From a virus, in the IMG/VR virus record IMGVR_UViG_3300008113_004027, positions 1-43,460 of that record: DNA of 43,460 bases; one strand, written 5' to 3'. The translations under genes were made by a program, and so were the position numbers. Below the pieces are notes generated by a model. The model saw only the letters and a list, made by a program, of their open reading frames with translations, was not told the origin of the DNA and made no database searches. How positions within the stretch are numbered: position 1 is the first letter of the stretch; the number at the start of each line of letters is the position of its first letter. Of this stretch, positions 24,419 to 31,491 are shown one piece after another.

Positions 24419-24436
24419 ATAGACGTGGATGTCTAT
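24419..24436 (-). repeat. Hairpin in the folE leader
   Basis: ATAGAC and GTCTAT form a 6-bp perfect stem with a 6-base loop, beginning about 7 bases after the -10 element. It would lie at the 5' end of the folE mRNA and leave the Shine-Dalgarno site exposed. The likely role is transcript stability. Confidence 0.5.
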
Positions 24437-24442
24437 TGTTAA

Positions 24443-24471
24443 ATTATATACTTTATTTAGATCGTTGTCAA
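24443..24471 (-). promoter_or_regulatory. Consensus sigma-70-type promoter for folE
   Basis: TTGACA (24466-24471) and TATAAT (24443-24448) on the minus strand are 17 bp apart, a perfect consensus. It starts immediately after the stop of the preceding gene and drives folE and the genes after it. Confidence 0.85.
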
Positions 24472-24678
24472 TCATTCTGAAAAATATTTGTTAAGCATTT
24501 CTAGCTTATCATCATATTCTGCAATTTGAGCTATCTCTGCTTCAATAGCACTCATTATGTCTGTATGCTCTGGAATAGCAATTGGGTTCCGTAACATAGT
24601 TTCAACATTCATTCTATGTTTTAAAATATGTGATTCAAAATGTGCTTTACTGGCTTGTAGTAGTTCTTTACGCATCAT
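24472..24678 (-). CDS. Small helical hypothetical phage protein
   Basis: The protein has 68 residues starting MMRKELLQASKAHFESHILKH and is entirely helical in pattern, with an acidic end. AAGGAG lies before the ATG. It overlaps the small Cys-rich gene upstream by 11 bp. No family is recognised. Confidence 0.6.
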   Translation of the reverse strand: MMRKELLQASKAHFESHILKHRMNVETMLRNPIAIPEHTDIMSAIEAEIAQIAEYDDKLEMLNKYFSE

Positions 24679-24847
24679 TGTCTCCTTGTTCTAATGCTTC
24701 TTTTAATTGCTTATCTTCATACTCAGCTAAACGTTGTCTAAATTCTTCTTCAGGCAGTCCGTGCCAACCAATACATTTACCTGTAGGACTGCGACCACAT
24801 CCGCAGTTACCGATTTCGTTAACATCTTCTTTTACTCTTACTTGCAT
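24668..24847 (-). CDS. Small Cys/His protein with a CDGSH-like motif
   Basis: This 59-residue frame runs from ATG 24847, preceded by AAAAGGAAAC, to TAA at 24668. The N-terminal half has CGCGRSPTGKCIGWH, that is C-x-C-x7-C-x3-H, one residue shorter than the CDGSH iron-sulfur motif (C-x-C-x8-C-x3-H). The rest is a charged helix (LPEEEFRQRLAEYEDKQL). It could bind a 2Fe-2S cluster or zinc. It overlaps both neighbours by about 10 bp, in keeping with the compact operon. Confidence 0.65.
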   Translation of the reverse strand: MQVRVKEDVNEIGNCGCGRSPTGKCIGWHGLPEEEFRQRLAEYEDKQLKEALEQGDNDA

Positions 24848-25191
24848 ATAGTTTCCTTTTTATAGTTGCCTTTTTCTGGTATAACATGACGTACTCCGCC
24901 TCTAGGATCTTCCATGTCTCCCTTTCTACGGGGAATTAAGTGTATGTGCGGATACATAACAGTTTGGCCTGCTGCCTCGCCTACATTTTGTCCAATATTA
25001 AATGCATCGCAGTATCCACGCTCAACCCAGTCATAACCCCACTTGTAGGCTGCTTCCCAACATTTTACCATGTGAGACCAATCTTCTACTTTAGGTACAA
25101 ACAATAAATGTCCGTCAGTTACAGGAAATCCGTCCTTGTATACTGTAAAATCTTTAGAATCAATTAATACGTTAGTCCATGGTCCTGGCAT
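24838..25191 (-). CDS. HIT-family-like protein
   Basis: ATG 25191, with GAGGAAC upstream, gives 117 residues; an ATG 15 bp earlier lacks a ribosome-binding site. The sequence follows the HIT fold, with GHLLFVPK at 27-34, NIGQNVGEAAGQTV at 65-78 and a His triad region at 80-84. The usual first His of HxHxH is Tyr (Y80), while the second and third (H82, H84) remain. HIT proteins hydrolyse or transfer nucleotides. With the nucleophile position kept, activity is possible. It lies between the CDGSH-like gene and a BPSL0761-like gene. Confidence 0.8.
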   Translation of the reverse strand: MPGPWTNVLIDSKDFTVYKDGFPVTDGHLLFVPKVEDWSHMVKCWEAAYKWGYDWVERGYCDAFNIGQNVGEAAGQTVMYPHIHLIPRRKGDMEDPRGGVRHVIPEKGNYKKETICK

Positions 25192-25423
25192 TTTTCTGTT
25201 CCTCATAGGATTTAAATAAACGAGTTACTGCTTCCATTTGTTCTTGGAATACATCTGGTGCGCCGTCGGCTGCACGTTTCATATCCCAGTCGCTAGGATA
25301 ATGACGCAAACAATGTCTAGCGCCGTCTTTAATTGCTTTCGGGACTCGAGGAGTATTCAGAATCTCAACTAAAAATTTTTGAGTCTGTACCACTGCTCGA
25401 TACCTTTCGTCAGGTAGTGTCAT
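25172..25423 (-). CDS. BPSL0761-like small protein
   Basis: ATG 25423, overlapping the preceding stop (ATGA), gives 83 residues starting MTLPDERYRAVVQTQKFL, then PRVPKAIKDGARHCLRHYPSD. This matches the BPSL0761 type of small bacterial proteins, which begin MT.PDER.RA and have a conserved LLRHYP. Its function is unknown. It is more common in proteobacterial chromosomes than in phages, so it may have been acquired from a host. Two other in-frame ATGs lie upstream but inside the previous gene. Confidence 0.7.
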   Translation of the reverse strand: MTLPDERYRAVVQTQKFLVEILNTPRVPKAIKDGARHCLRHYPSDWDMKRAADGAPDVFQEQMEAVTRLFKSYEEQKNARTMD

Positions 25424-25965
25424 TCTGATTGTTCCCATGGATATACTAACCAAACATCTTCTTCTGCCTTGTTTACTTCTGTACTGTAGTAGCTAACTTC
25501 GTCAAACTTAGAACTTAGATTGTTAGTTAGCACTGCAAATCTAACGTTCTTACCCCACACACTATTCCATGCTGAATCTTCGTTTGGAAAACATCCACTA
25601 GACCAATCTTCTTTGATCCAATTAAACGTAGCACCGGTATCGTTGATATCATCGATAACAAGGATATTCTTTCTTTTTGAAATATCCCATCTACTCTTTA
25701 ATGTCAATTGCTCTTCAGGTGATACAACCCCAAATGCATCTTCAGCTATACCTAAATCACTTACACATTGGCCACCATCACGCAGACTAACTTCTAGTGG
25801 GCGCATAGGAATATCAGTTAGATGACTTAGTATTACAGCAGGTATAGCACCGCCACGAGTAATACCAACAATGTAGTCTGGACGCCAATTATCTTTGTAC
25901 ATCTGCATACTGATGCCTACACACATGTGTTGAATATCAGACCAAGTGTAGTAGAGTTTCTTCAT
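25420..25965 (-). CDS. Phosphoribosyltransferase
   Basis: The 181-residue protein has the PRPP-binding motif ILVIDDINDTGATF (101-114) and an early GITRGGAIPA loop (34-43) typical of type I purine or xanthine phosphoribosyltransferases. It would join a base to PRPP or act in nucleotide salvage. A role in salvaging guanine-like bases for the 7-deazaguanine route is possible but not shown. It is overlapped by 4 bp with both neighbours. Confidence 0.85.
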   Translation of the reverse strand: MKKLYYTWSDIQHMCVGISMQMYKDNWRPDYIVGITRGGAIPAVILSHLTDIPMRPLEVSLRDGGQCVSDLGIAEDAFGVVSPEEQLTLKSRWDISKRKNILVIDDINDTGATFNWIKEDWSSGCFPNEDSAWNSVWGKNVRFAVLTNNLSSKFDEVSYYSTEVNKAEEDVWLVYPWEQSE

Positions 25966-26192
25966 TGCGTTAAACCGTAGGCCAATGCTTGAAGTTCTTC
26001 TTTAGTCATAAAAAAATTGTATGTTTGACTATCGGCAACTTCACCGTCTTTTAAACTTTCTTGAATAAGTTCAAGACTAAACAATCCCTTAGGGTTTAGT
26101 ACTTCGTGTTTTACCATGCGTACACGATAACCATCGTGTTCTTTAATTGTCATTTCTCTACGAGTGTGTGCAACTGATTCATGTAGTTTCAT
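25962..26192 (-). CDS. Small hypothetical phage protein
   Basis: The 76-residue protein begins MKLHESVAHTRREMTI and has a strand-helix pattern (GYRVRMVKHEV, FFMTKEELQALAYGL). A AAAGGAC site lies before the ATG. No motif is recognised. It overlaps its neighbours by 4 bp. Confidence 0.6.
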   Translation of the reverse strand: MKLHESVAHTRREMTIKEHDGYRVRMVKHEVLNPKGLFSLELIQESLKDGEVADSQTYNFFMTKEELQALAYGLTQ

Positions 26193-26614
26193 TTTGAGTC
26201 CTTTATAGTTTCAAATATTTTATACTTTTCTTCGGCAAGTCGATACTCTTGTGCCGCCTCTTTAATTTTTATATTAACATCACTTTGAAGTTTTTGCAAG
26301 AGTAATTGATATTGTTCTCCTGATTGTTTAAGTCCTTTAAACTTTGATTCTAAATCCCTGTTACGATTTACAACGCCAGTGACTGCCATTAAATCTTTAA
26401 GTACTTGTTCAACATCAATGCCGTTAACGTCAAGCGGAACAGTAACAGTCATCCGACCTTGATTTATTATCAAACTAGCATCTACAGACGAATTAGTAAT
26501 TGCAGAGGTAGTATATCCACCATTGACTACTGTATTGTTATTAGGAGCAAGATTATTATACAATGAATTAACAGTCCATGCAATCGGATTGGATTTAGTA
26601 TTAACTGTTCCCAT
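26189..26614 (-). CDS. Hypothetical phage protein with coiled coil
   Basis: The 141-residue protein has an Asn/Thr-rich N-terminal part, a strand region (ASLIINQGRMTVTVPLDV), and a long helix from about 85 to the end (LESKFKGLKQ to RLAEEKYKIFET) likely to form a coiled coil. The start follows AAAGGAAC. No function is evident. Confidence 0.6.
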   Translation of the reverse strand: MGTVNTKSNPIAWTVNSLYNNLAPNNNTVVNGGYTTSAITNSSVDASLIINQGRMTVTVPLDVNGIDVEQVLKDLMAVTGVVNRNRDLESKFKGLKQSGEQYQLLLQKLQSDVNIKIKEAAQEYRLAEEKYKIFETIKDSK

Positions 26615-27053
26615 GCCGTTCCTTTAGATATTGTTCGTTTGGTATCCATTTATTGTTAACTAAAAATCCCCAATCACGTTTATGTGGACCAGGCATAAAA
26701 AGTGTCCAAGCAGTGACACCTTCTTTTAGTTCAATGCGATGATAGCTATTAGGACTGCAAATACGGAAATGCCCAGGACCTCTCCATTTACGCACTTCAC
26801 ATGATTTAGTGCCGTCTGAATTAAATTGCGGAATCCATTCGTAGTAACCGCCTTTAAGAATTAATGTAGCATAAGGCCAAGGATGATCATGTACATCATC
26901 TGGATCGCCTTTTAAAAACTTGTGTAAAAATATATTGAAAGGAAAACGTTCTCTTTCTTTTAAGAAAAGATAGTAACGCTCTAAATACGGCTCGTCATTA
27001 ACACGATCCATAATAATTCTTTTTCTACCTAAACGTTCAAGAATTTTCAGCAT
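26601..27053 (-). CDS. Cupin-like protein
   Basis: ATG 27053 with AAAGG upstream gives 150 residues. The middle has DDVHDHPWPYATLILKGGYY (61-80 approx.), SPNSYHRIEL and AWTLFMPGPHKRDWGF. This is the HxH ... H arrangement of a cupin beta-barrel that can bind a metal. Such proteins act as small oxygenases, isomerases or binders. The substrate is unknown. It overlaps both neighbours by 14-17 bp. Confidence 0.7.
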   Translation of the reverse strand: MLKILERLGRKRIIMDRVNDEPYLERYYLFLKERERFPFNIFLHKFLKGDPDDVHDHPWPYATLILKGGYYEWIPQFNSDGTKSCEVRKWRGPGHFRICSPNSYHRIELKEGVTAWTLFMPGPHKRDWGFLVNNKWIPNEQYLKERHGNS

Positions 27054-27435
27054 CTTTCTTACCTTTCCAATCTTGTAGTACAAGATCGTATACTGTTTTG
27101 AAGTTTTCGTATACCTTTGCTAGTGCAGGGTATTCTTTACACATAGATTCAACTTCAACTATTTCGATATGCGTGTTTTGTGTGGTTACCCACCATTGGG
27201 GGTCTACAGGGCTTATTGTAGTGTAAGTTCCACCAGCGCCGCTGGTTATCGTATTATATCCACCTGCACCACTGCCTATACTAATAGTATCATCAAGAGT
27301 TATTGTATAACTGCTATCTATTGAACCTAGATCTTGTGCTAGGATGCCAACACCGCTACCGCCAAGATATGTAGTTGTTGAACCGTATGTGTCGTTTAAA
27401 TTTATAACAACAGTGTTGGAATCTTTATCATCCAT
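27037..27435 (-). CDS. Hypothetical phage protein
   Basis: The 132-residue protein has a Gly/Ser/Thr-rich first 80 residues with repeated GSGVG and GSGAGG patterns, then a helix (ESMCKEYPALAKVYENFKTVY). The first half resembles short virion-associated beta segments. No known family is identified. It overlaps the glycosyltransferase gene by 8 bp. Confidence 0.6.
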   Translation of the reverse strand: MDDKDSNTVVINLNDTYGSTTTYLGGSGVGILAQDLGSIDSSYTITLDDTISIGSGAGGYNTITSGAGGTYTTISPVDPQWWVTTQNTHIEIVEVESMCKEYPALAKVYENFKTVYDLVLQDWKGKKDAENS

Positions 27436-28519
27436 TTATTGCCTCATAAAGAGCTTTTCCTGAGAAGAATTCTTTTTTAAGTTTTGCTGTTTGTTTAAGT
27501 AAGCTAGGAAGAAAACTTTCGTAATTTTCCATATATTCAACTACTTGATTTACTATTTGTTTTCTATTTTGAATATAAGATCCAAAATCTTCTGTCCATG
27601 TACTAGGATACTTAAACTCTGCTAAAGCCATTTCAGAATAGCTTAAACGATCAGGAACCATTGGAATAGCATTTACTAGAGCGCCTTCGTACCAACTAAT
27701 ACCTAATGTTTCTTGCAAGTTAGCTGAAAACACTAATTTAGCACGACCAAGAATATTATGATATTCGTTCTTAGTTAATTGTTGCTCTTGACAAATTACA
27801 AATTCATACTGAGGTAGTTGTTCTTTAAGATCGCGAAAAATATCAACTTGTTTCTCGGGAGCAATACGATGAGGGAAAACAATTAAATTTTCCTTATCCA
27901 TGCATTTGTAACTGTCTAGGCTGTGTTCTAGATATTCCATAGGCCAGCCCACACGTTTGATTCTAGGATGTTCGCCAGCCAATGCATCAGCTATATCATC
28001 TTCTATCCAAGGATTATCTAGACCAAACAATGTTCTTACAAACATGTCAATGTGAAAATCTGTAGCAAAGAAGTTATCGTCGTATGTAAAAAACATACTC
28101 TGTTCAGCATGTCTTACCCAAGGCTTGTTTCCAATCAGTCGACCTAAGAAATCTTGAGGATCATAACTACCAGCATGCCATAAGCCACCAATTCTGATAT
28201 TAATGTTTAGCAATTCAGCCATGTAACGAAGCTGTATAACTGTAGGGTTCCACGCATCAGTATAAAGGAAGTAGTCGCCATCTTTAACATCTCCCCTACA
28301 AAACATCTCCCCTATGGTTTCCAACTGTTTACTTTTATAAACATTAGTACCACCAAAATTAAGAAATGCTCCAGGAGTTGTAGCTTGTGGTGTATCACCG
28401 CCACTAATGACTACTACTTCTTTATTCGTAGCATGATGCAGTTGTTTAGGTAAGTATTCCTTCCACTGCTTAGTATAGCGAGTGTCAACTGCTTCAATAT
28501 CTACGATATAGATTGTCAT
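27428..28519 (-). CDS. GT-B-type glycosyltransferase
   Basis: The 363-residue protein has the shape of a GT-B glycosyltransferase: an N-terminal Rossmann-like half and a C-terminal half with IVFPHRIAPEKQVDIFRDL, LVFSANLQETLGISWYEGAL and IPMVPDRLSYSEM. The E-containing motif near ETLGISWYEG fits a nucleotide-sugar-binding GT4-like enzyme. Targets may be a glycan, a virion protein or modified DNA, as in T4 glucosyltransferases. It lies in the transcript downstream of the QueD-like gene. Its stop and start overlap with neighbours. Confidence 0.8.
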   Translation of the reverse strand: MTIYIVDIEAVDTRYTKQWKEYLPKQLHHATNKEVVVISGGDTPQATTPGAFLNFGGTNVYKSKQLETIGEMFCRGDVKDGDYFLYTDAWNPTVIQLRYMAELLNINIRIGGLWHAGSYDPQDFLGRLIGNKPWVRHAEQSMFFTYDDNFFATDFHIDMFVRTLFGLDNPWIEDDIADALAGEHPRIKRVGWPMEYLEHSLDSYKCMDKENLIVFPHRIAPEKQVDIFRDLKEQLPQYEFVICQEQQLTKNEYHNILGRAKLVFSANLQETLGISWYEGALVNAIPMVPDRLSYSEMALAEFKYPSTWTEDFGSYIQNRKQIVNQVVEYMENYESFLPSLLKQTAKLKKEFFSGKALYEAING

Positions 28520-28773
28520 TAAGAACCTCTACGGTCGTAAAAACGTTTTGCACCATTGTTAGTATTGGTGTTATTGTTGTAATTATTAAATCTACCACGA
28601 CTCTTCGATTTGTAGATTAAGAATTTTTGGTAAGCCTGCCAAACAGGCGACTGGGTATCATAAAGATCCTTCTCATCGAAAGGATACCCACCGTAACCTT
28701 CGAAGCGACAAAAGTCGCGGAACTTATCCAAGTCGTCGAAAATTTTATTGACTGGAGGAAAAGTTTGTGCCAT
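28519..28773 (-). CDS. Small hypothetical phage protein with Asn-rich tail
   Basis: The 84-residue protein begins MAQTFPPVNKIFDDLDKF and has an aromatic middle (CRFEGYGGYPFDEKDLYD), then a low-complexity Asn/Thr/Gly tail ending YDRRGS. It shares one base with the glycosyltransferase start (TAATG). It is 13 bp from the QueD-like gene. Function is unknown. Confidence 0.65.
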   Translation of the reverse strand: MAQTFPPVNKIFDDLDKFRDFCRFEGYGGYPFDEKDLYDTQSPVWQAYQKFLIYKSKSRGRFNNYNNNTNTNNGAKRFYDRRGS

Positions 28774-28786
28774 TTTAATTTACCTT

Positions 28787-29176
28787 TTAAAGATTGAATG
28801 GATAATAGATAAGTGAGCCGTTTTCTCCATCTTCGGAGACTTCTATTTCGACAAAGCGGCCTGGAAACTTTGAACGAATTTGCTGATACAAATCATCTGA
28901 AATCATCTCACATGATTTGTGATTCAGTTCTAGTGTGCCTTGATTATAAAGATTTTCTAACCAACGCTTAAATTGAATAAATTCGATGTCACGATCGTCG
29001 TGAAACACTTCGATACGAATTTTAAAGTGAAAAATGTGTCTATGGGGATAGCCTAGAAAACTTACGTCATACTGATCTCCAGTTTTTAGATTAGGGTCTG
29101 TAAGTGCTGCCGGGTAAAGATGAATGCCTTCTTTACGGAAGGTTACCCAGATGCTTTTTGTAATTGCTGTACTCAT
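28787..29176 (-). CDS. queD: QueD-like (6-pyruvoyl/6-carboxy-tetrahydropterin synthase family) protein
   Basis: The 129-residue protein has T-fold features: H19 in an N-terminal strand, HRH (45-47) where QueD has its zinc-binding HxH, IEFIQFKRWLENL (64-76) where QueD has its VxDFxxLK, and LNHKSCE (84-90), where the pterin-binding Glu lies. The catalytic Cys that normally precedes HxH is not seen, so it may be a divergent or altered member. QueD makes 6-carboxytetrahydropterin, the QueE substrate. A sigma-70-type promoter ends 6 bp before the ATG and no Shine-Dalgarno site is visible, so the message may be leaderless. Confidence 0.7.
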   Translation of the reverse strand: MSTAITKSIWVTFRKEGIHLYPAALTDPNLKTGDQYDVSFLGYPHRHIFHFKIRIEVFHDDRDIEFIQFKRWLENLYNQGTLELNHKSCEMISDDLYQQIRSKFPGRFVEIEVSEDGENGSLIYYPFNL

Positions 29177-29182
29177 GTTCTT

Positions 29183-29211
29183 ATGATACTTTCAATGTAG
29201 GTAGTTGTCAA
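29183..29211 (-). promoter_or_regulatory. Sigma-70-type promoter for the queD-like gene
   Basis: TTGACA (29206-29211) and TATCAT (29183-29188) on the minus strand are 17 bp apart. Transcription should start at or near the ATG at 29176, leaving no leader. Confidence 0.7.
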
Positions 29212-29212
29212 C

Positions 29213-29737
29213 TTATTTGATAACTTCGTCTTCGGAATATTGAGACCATTCGGTAAACTTTGAACGATCCATTAGGTCGTGTAGGCTGTGACACCAAACA
29301 CCGGGATTAGATGCTTTAAAATCTTTGTCGTCAATCTTAAGCATTGTGTTGTAATTCCATAAACGGATGTATGGAATAGGAACTCGAATCTGTGGAATAA
29401 AATTGCTATACTCGTTAAATGCACTGTCGTTGAATGTTTCAACGTGGGATAATGGAATGTCTAAAGTACATAGAACACCTTGTTCCAAGAATGGAAGAAT
29501 CATAGATTCCCACTCTAACCATGCGTCAAAGCTACCTATGTCAGGATGAAAGCTGTGATTAGCACCAAAGAAAATATGCTTTACATCTTGTTCGATCATG
29601 TGCTTTTCTACAACGTCTGGACTATGAACCCCTGTAACAAACAGTGTGGGCATTCCATAAGCAGGAGTTTTTTCTATTTCATATCCAAAGAAAAATACTG
29701 CGTCATCTGCTTCACCTGTGCTGTAATCTCTTTTCAT
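29213..29737 (-). CDS. Unassigned protein in the deazaguanine neighbourhood
   Basis: The 174-residue protein begins MKRDYSTGEADDAVFFFGYE and has alternating strands and helices (PTLFVTGVHS, KHIFFGANHSFHP, GVLCTLDIPLSHVE), like part of a TIM-barrel or Rossmann-like fold. No clear cofactor motif is seen. It lies between the DpdA-like and QueD-like genes, with only a YdcH-like gene between it and dpdA, so it may act on the same pathway. It is not QueC: neither an SGGxDS-type ATP motif nor the C-terminal Cys set is present. Confidence 0.6.
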   Translation of the reverse strand: MKRDYSTGEADDAVFFFGYEIEKTPAYGMPTLFVTGVHSPDVVEKHMIEQDVKHIFFGANHSFHPDIGSFDAWLEWESMILPFLEQGVLCTLDIPLSHVETFNDSAFNEYSNFIPQIRVPIPYIRLWNYNTMLKIDDKDFKASNPGVWCHSLHDLMDRSKFTEWSQYSEDEVIK

Positions 29738-29943
29738 GTTAAAGTCATTCTTATTAATTGTTGGTTGATTCGATGTATCTCGTCTTTAAGCCATAGCTTC
29801 ATAGTTTTCTTTTTTCGAACTTCGTCTGAGGCTGTTATATTATTATAGCGTACTTCAATTTCTGTGTCAAGCTCTTTATGTCGCCGTTCTAATTCTTCTA
29901 GATGTGCTTTGAGTTTATCATAGTCATTATTAAAGTTGCTCAT
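29734..29943 (-). CDS. YdcH/DUF465-like small protein
   Basis: The 69-residue protein has the YdcH (DUF465) pattern: LEELERRHKELDTEI at 16-30 (His and LD), a D/E stretch, and KKKTMKLWLKDEIHRI at 43-58 (LK..L.LKDEI). It is a helical hairpin. In bacteria these are chromosomal genes of unknown function. Its presence in a phage suggests uptake from a host. It overlaps the DpdA-like gene by 14 bp, with GGAGG upstream. Confidence 0.75.
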   Translation of the reverse strand: MSNFNNDYDKLKAHLEELERRHKELDTEIEVRYNNITASDEVRKKKTMKLWLKDEIHRINQQLIRMTLT

Positions 29944-31489
29944 CCTCTAACGCCTCCAATTTATGTTCTTCATCTTCTGTAAAACAACCATCTTCCAGTT
30001 CTTCTACTTCAGGTTCAACTACATCAAACAAAGCTCCAAAATATGTGCTAGAGTTTACAGTCTTTTTACCAATGGCGCCTCTAGTGCCTGGAATAGCCAT
30101 CCAAAACTTTGAGTTTTGTTCTATCAACTTATTTGCAGCTTCTCTTGTAGTCTGTGAAAAGATTTCTTCTACAAGATCTCTAAAGAACACCCTGTCAAAC
30201 TTTTCTTGTACAAGCATGTTTGGTACAACTCCAGCATCATACTGTCTGTTAGCTTCCTGTACTGCATTAATATGGCTCCAAACATTATGGCCCATTTGAA
30301 TAGCGTAACTAAAACTATCCCAACTTGTGCGACCTTCTTTGCCAATTTTATTCAAGTCACCTGGTTTGTAAACGCATACATCACTAACTTTCATTTCTGC
30401 TGTAATAGGACTATCTTCAAAGTTTTTAAAGATACCATCTTGCAATACTGCTTGTTTAAAAGTTCTAGTATCAGTTGCATACTTTTTATCGTCAATGCTT
30501 GGAACCATTCTATAGGTCCACTTGCCTCTATCAGGTGTTTCGTTCTGAATATAAATCTGTCCATTAGCAGTTGCTAAGAATGGACTTGCACAGTCAAATG
30601 TCAACATCATAGTAGGATTGTAATACTTACGAATAGCACGTTGTAAGTCTGTAAGCAAACATGCCCACTCTAACTTACTAGTACCCAAGAAGTGCATTAC
30701 ATCATGTACGCCACTTTGTAGTAAGCCATCAAAGTGTAGTGCTACTATACGTTTAAGTACTAGATGCACGTCACACATATTTTGCCCACCCATTGACCAC
30801 CCATTAAAGTGATTGTCAGGATACTTAACTGGATCGCAATAATCTTTCATCTGCTGATACCAATCTTCTGCATCTGTATGATTCTCACCTTGTAGTACGT
30901 TTAAGAACTTACAAGCACCTGTACGATGCTTCATCCAATAATCGTTATTGATACGTGTTGCGGTTACAGCTTCGTCGTATGTACTAATGCCTGTAGCTTT
31001 TGCACCTTCGGGTGAGCGAGCGACCCAGGCAGGAATATCAAGTACCATGCCATAGTCCATATACGCATCCATCCAACGTAATACACCATCTCGTTTCTTT
31101 TGTGCCTTAGGACAATTAGGATCTTTCCAATCACCTTCCCAAACACCCTTACCAATCTGGAAACCACCTGAGTCGCCTAGTAACCAAGTGTTTTGACGAT
31201 CCCTGTTCCGTACCATATCTTCTTTAGGCACAATTTTGTTTGTATCTAAATCAGCGTGACCCGCAGAGTAAAGCGTCCACTTATAGGTAAACGCTCCCTG
31301 TTGTGCATTTAGATAGTTAAGACTTTCTACACCATTTTGAAAGTTAGCCGGAATACGAGTGTCTTCGATGTAAGGACCTTTAACAGGATCAGGAAAACGC
31401 TGCTTGCCCACGTAAGTTGCATAAAAGCCACTTAGTGCTGGTAAAAAGTGTGCGTAATCGTTTTGTGTTGCTGTTAAGTCTTTATTCAT
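29930..31489 (-). CDS. dpdA: DpdA/TGT-like transglycosylase
   Basis: The 519-residue protein carries tRNA-guanine transglycosylase-like residues: D106 in LGDSGGFQ, LQGENH (199-204) at the substrate loop, SMGGQ near 232-236, and D299 in LTFDCASP, which matches the TGT nucleophile in FDCxxPT. A TGT-type Zn-binding Cys set is not obvious. In phages such proteins (DpdA) exchange guanine in DNA for a 7-deazaguanine. With FolE, QueE and a QueD-like protein in the window, DNA modification is the likely role, giving protection from restriction. It begins 2 bp after the membrane-protein gene. Confidence 0.85.
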   Translation of the reverse strand: MNKDLTATQNDYAHFLPALSGFYATYVGKQRFPDPVKGPYIEDTRIPANFQNGVESLNYLNAQQGAFTYKWTLYSAGHADLDTNKIVPKEDMVRNRDRQNTWLLGDSGGFQIGKGVWEGDWKDPNCPKAQKKRDGVLRWMDAYMDYGMVLDIPAWVARSPEGAKATGISTYDEAVTATRINNDYWMKHRTGACKFLNVLQGENHTDAEDWYQQMKDYCDPVKYPDNHFNGWSMGGQNMCDVHLVLKRIVALHFDGLLQSGVHDVMHFLGTSKLEWACLLTDLQRAIRKYYNPTMMLTFDCASPFLATANGQIYIQNETPDRGKWTYRMVPSIDDKKYATDTRTFKQAVLQDGIFKNFEDSPITAEMKVSDVCVYKPGDLNKIGKEGRTSWDSFSYAIQMGHNVWSHINAVQEANRQYDAGVVPNMLVQEKFDRVFFRDLVEEIFSQTTREAANKLIEQNSKFWMAIPGTRGAIGKKTVNSSTYFGALFDVVEPEVEELEDGCFTEDEEHKLEALEDEQL

Positions 31490-31491
31490 TA

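Noticed and set aside
29930-31489. Housekeeping tRNA-guanine transglycosylase (queuosine in tRNA)
   Set aside because: The protein is longer than bacterial Tgt, no TGT Zn-binding Cys set is obvious, and it lies in a phage with FolE, QueD-like and QueE genes. A DNA-directed DpdA-like role fits better, though tRNA use is not excluded.
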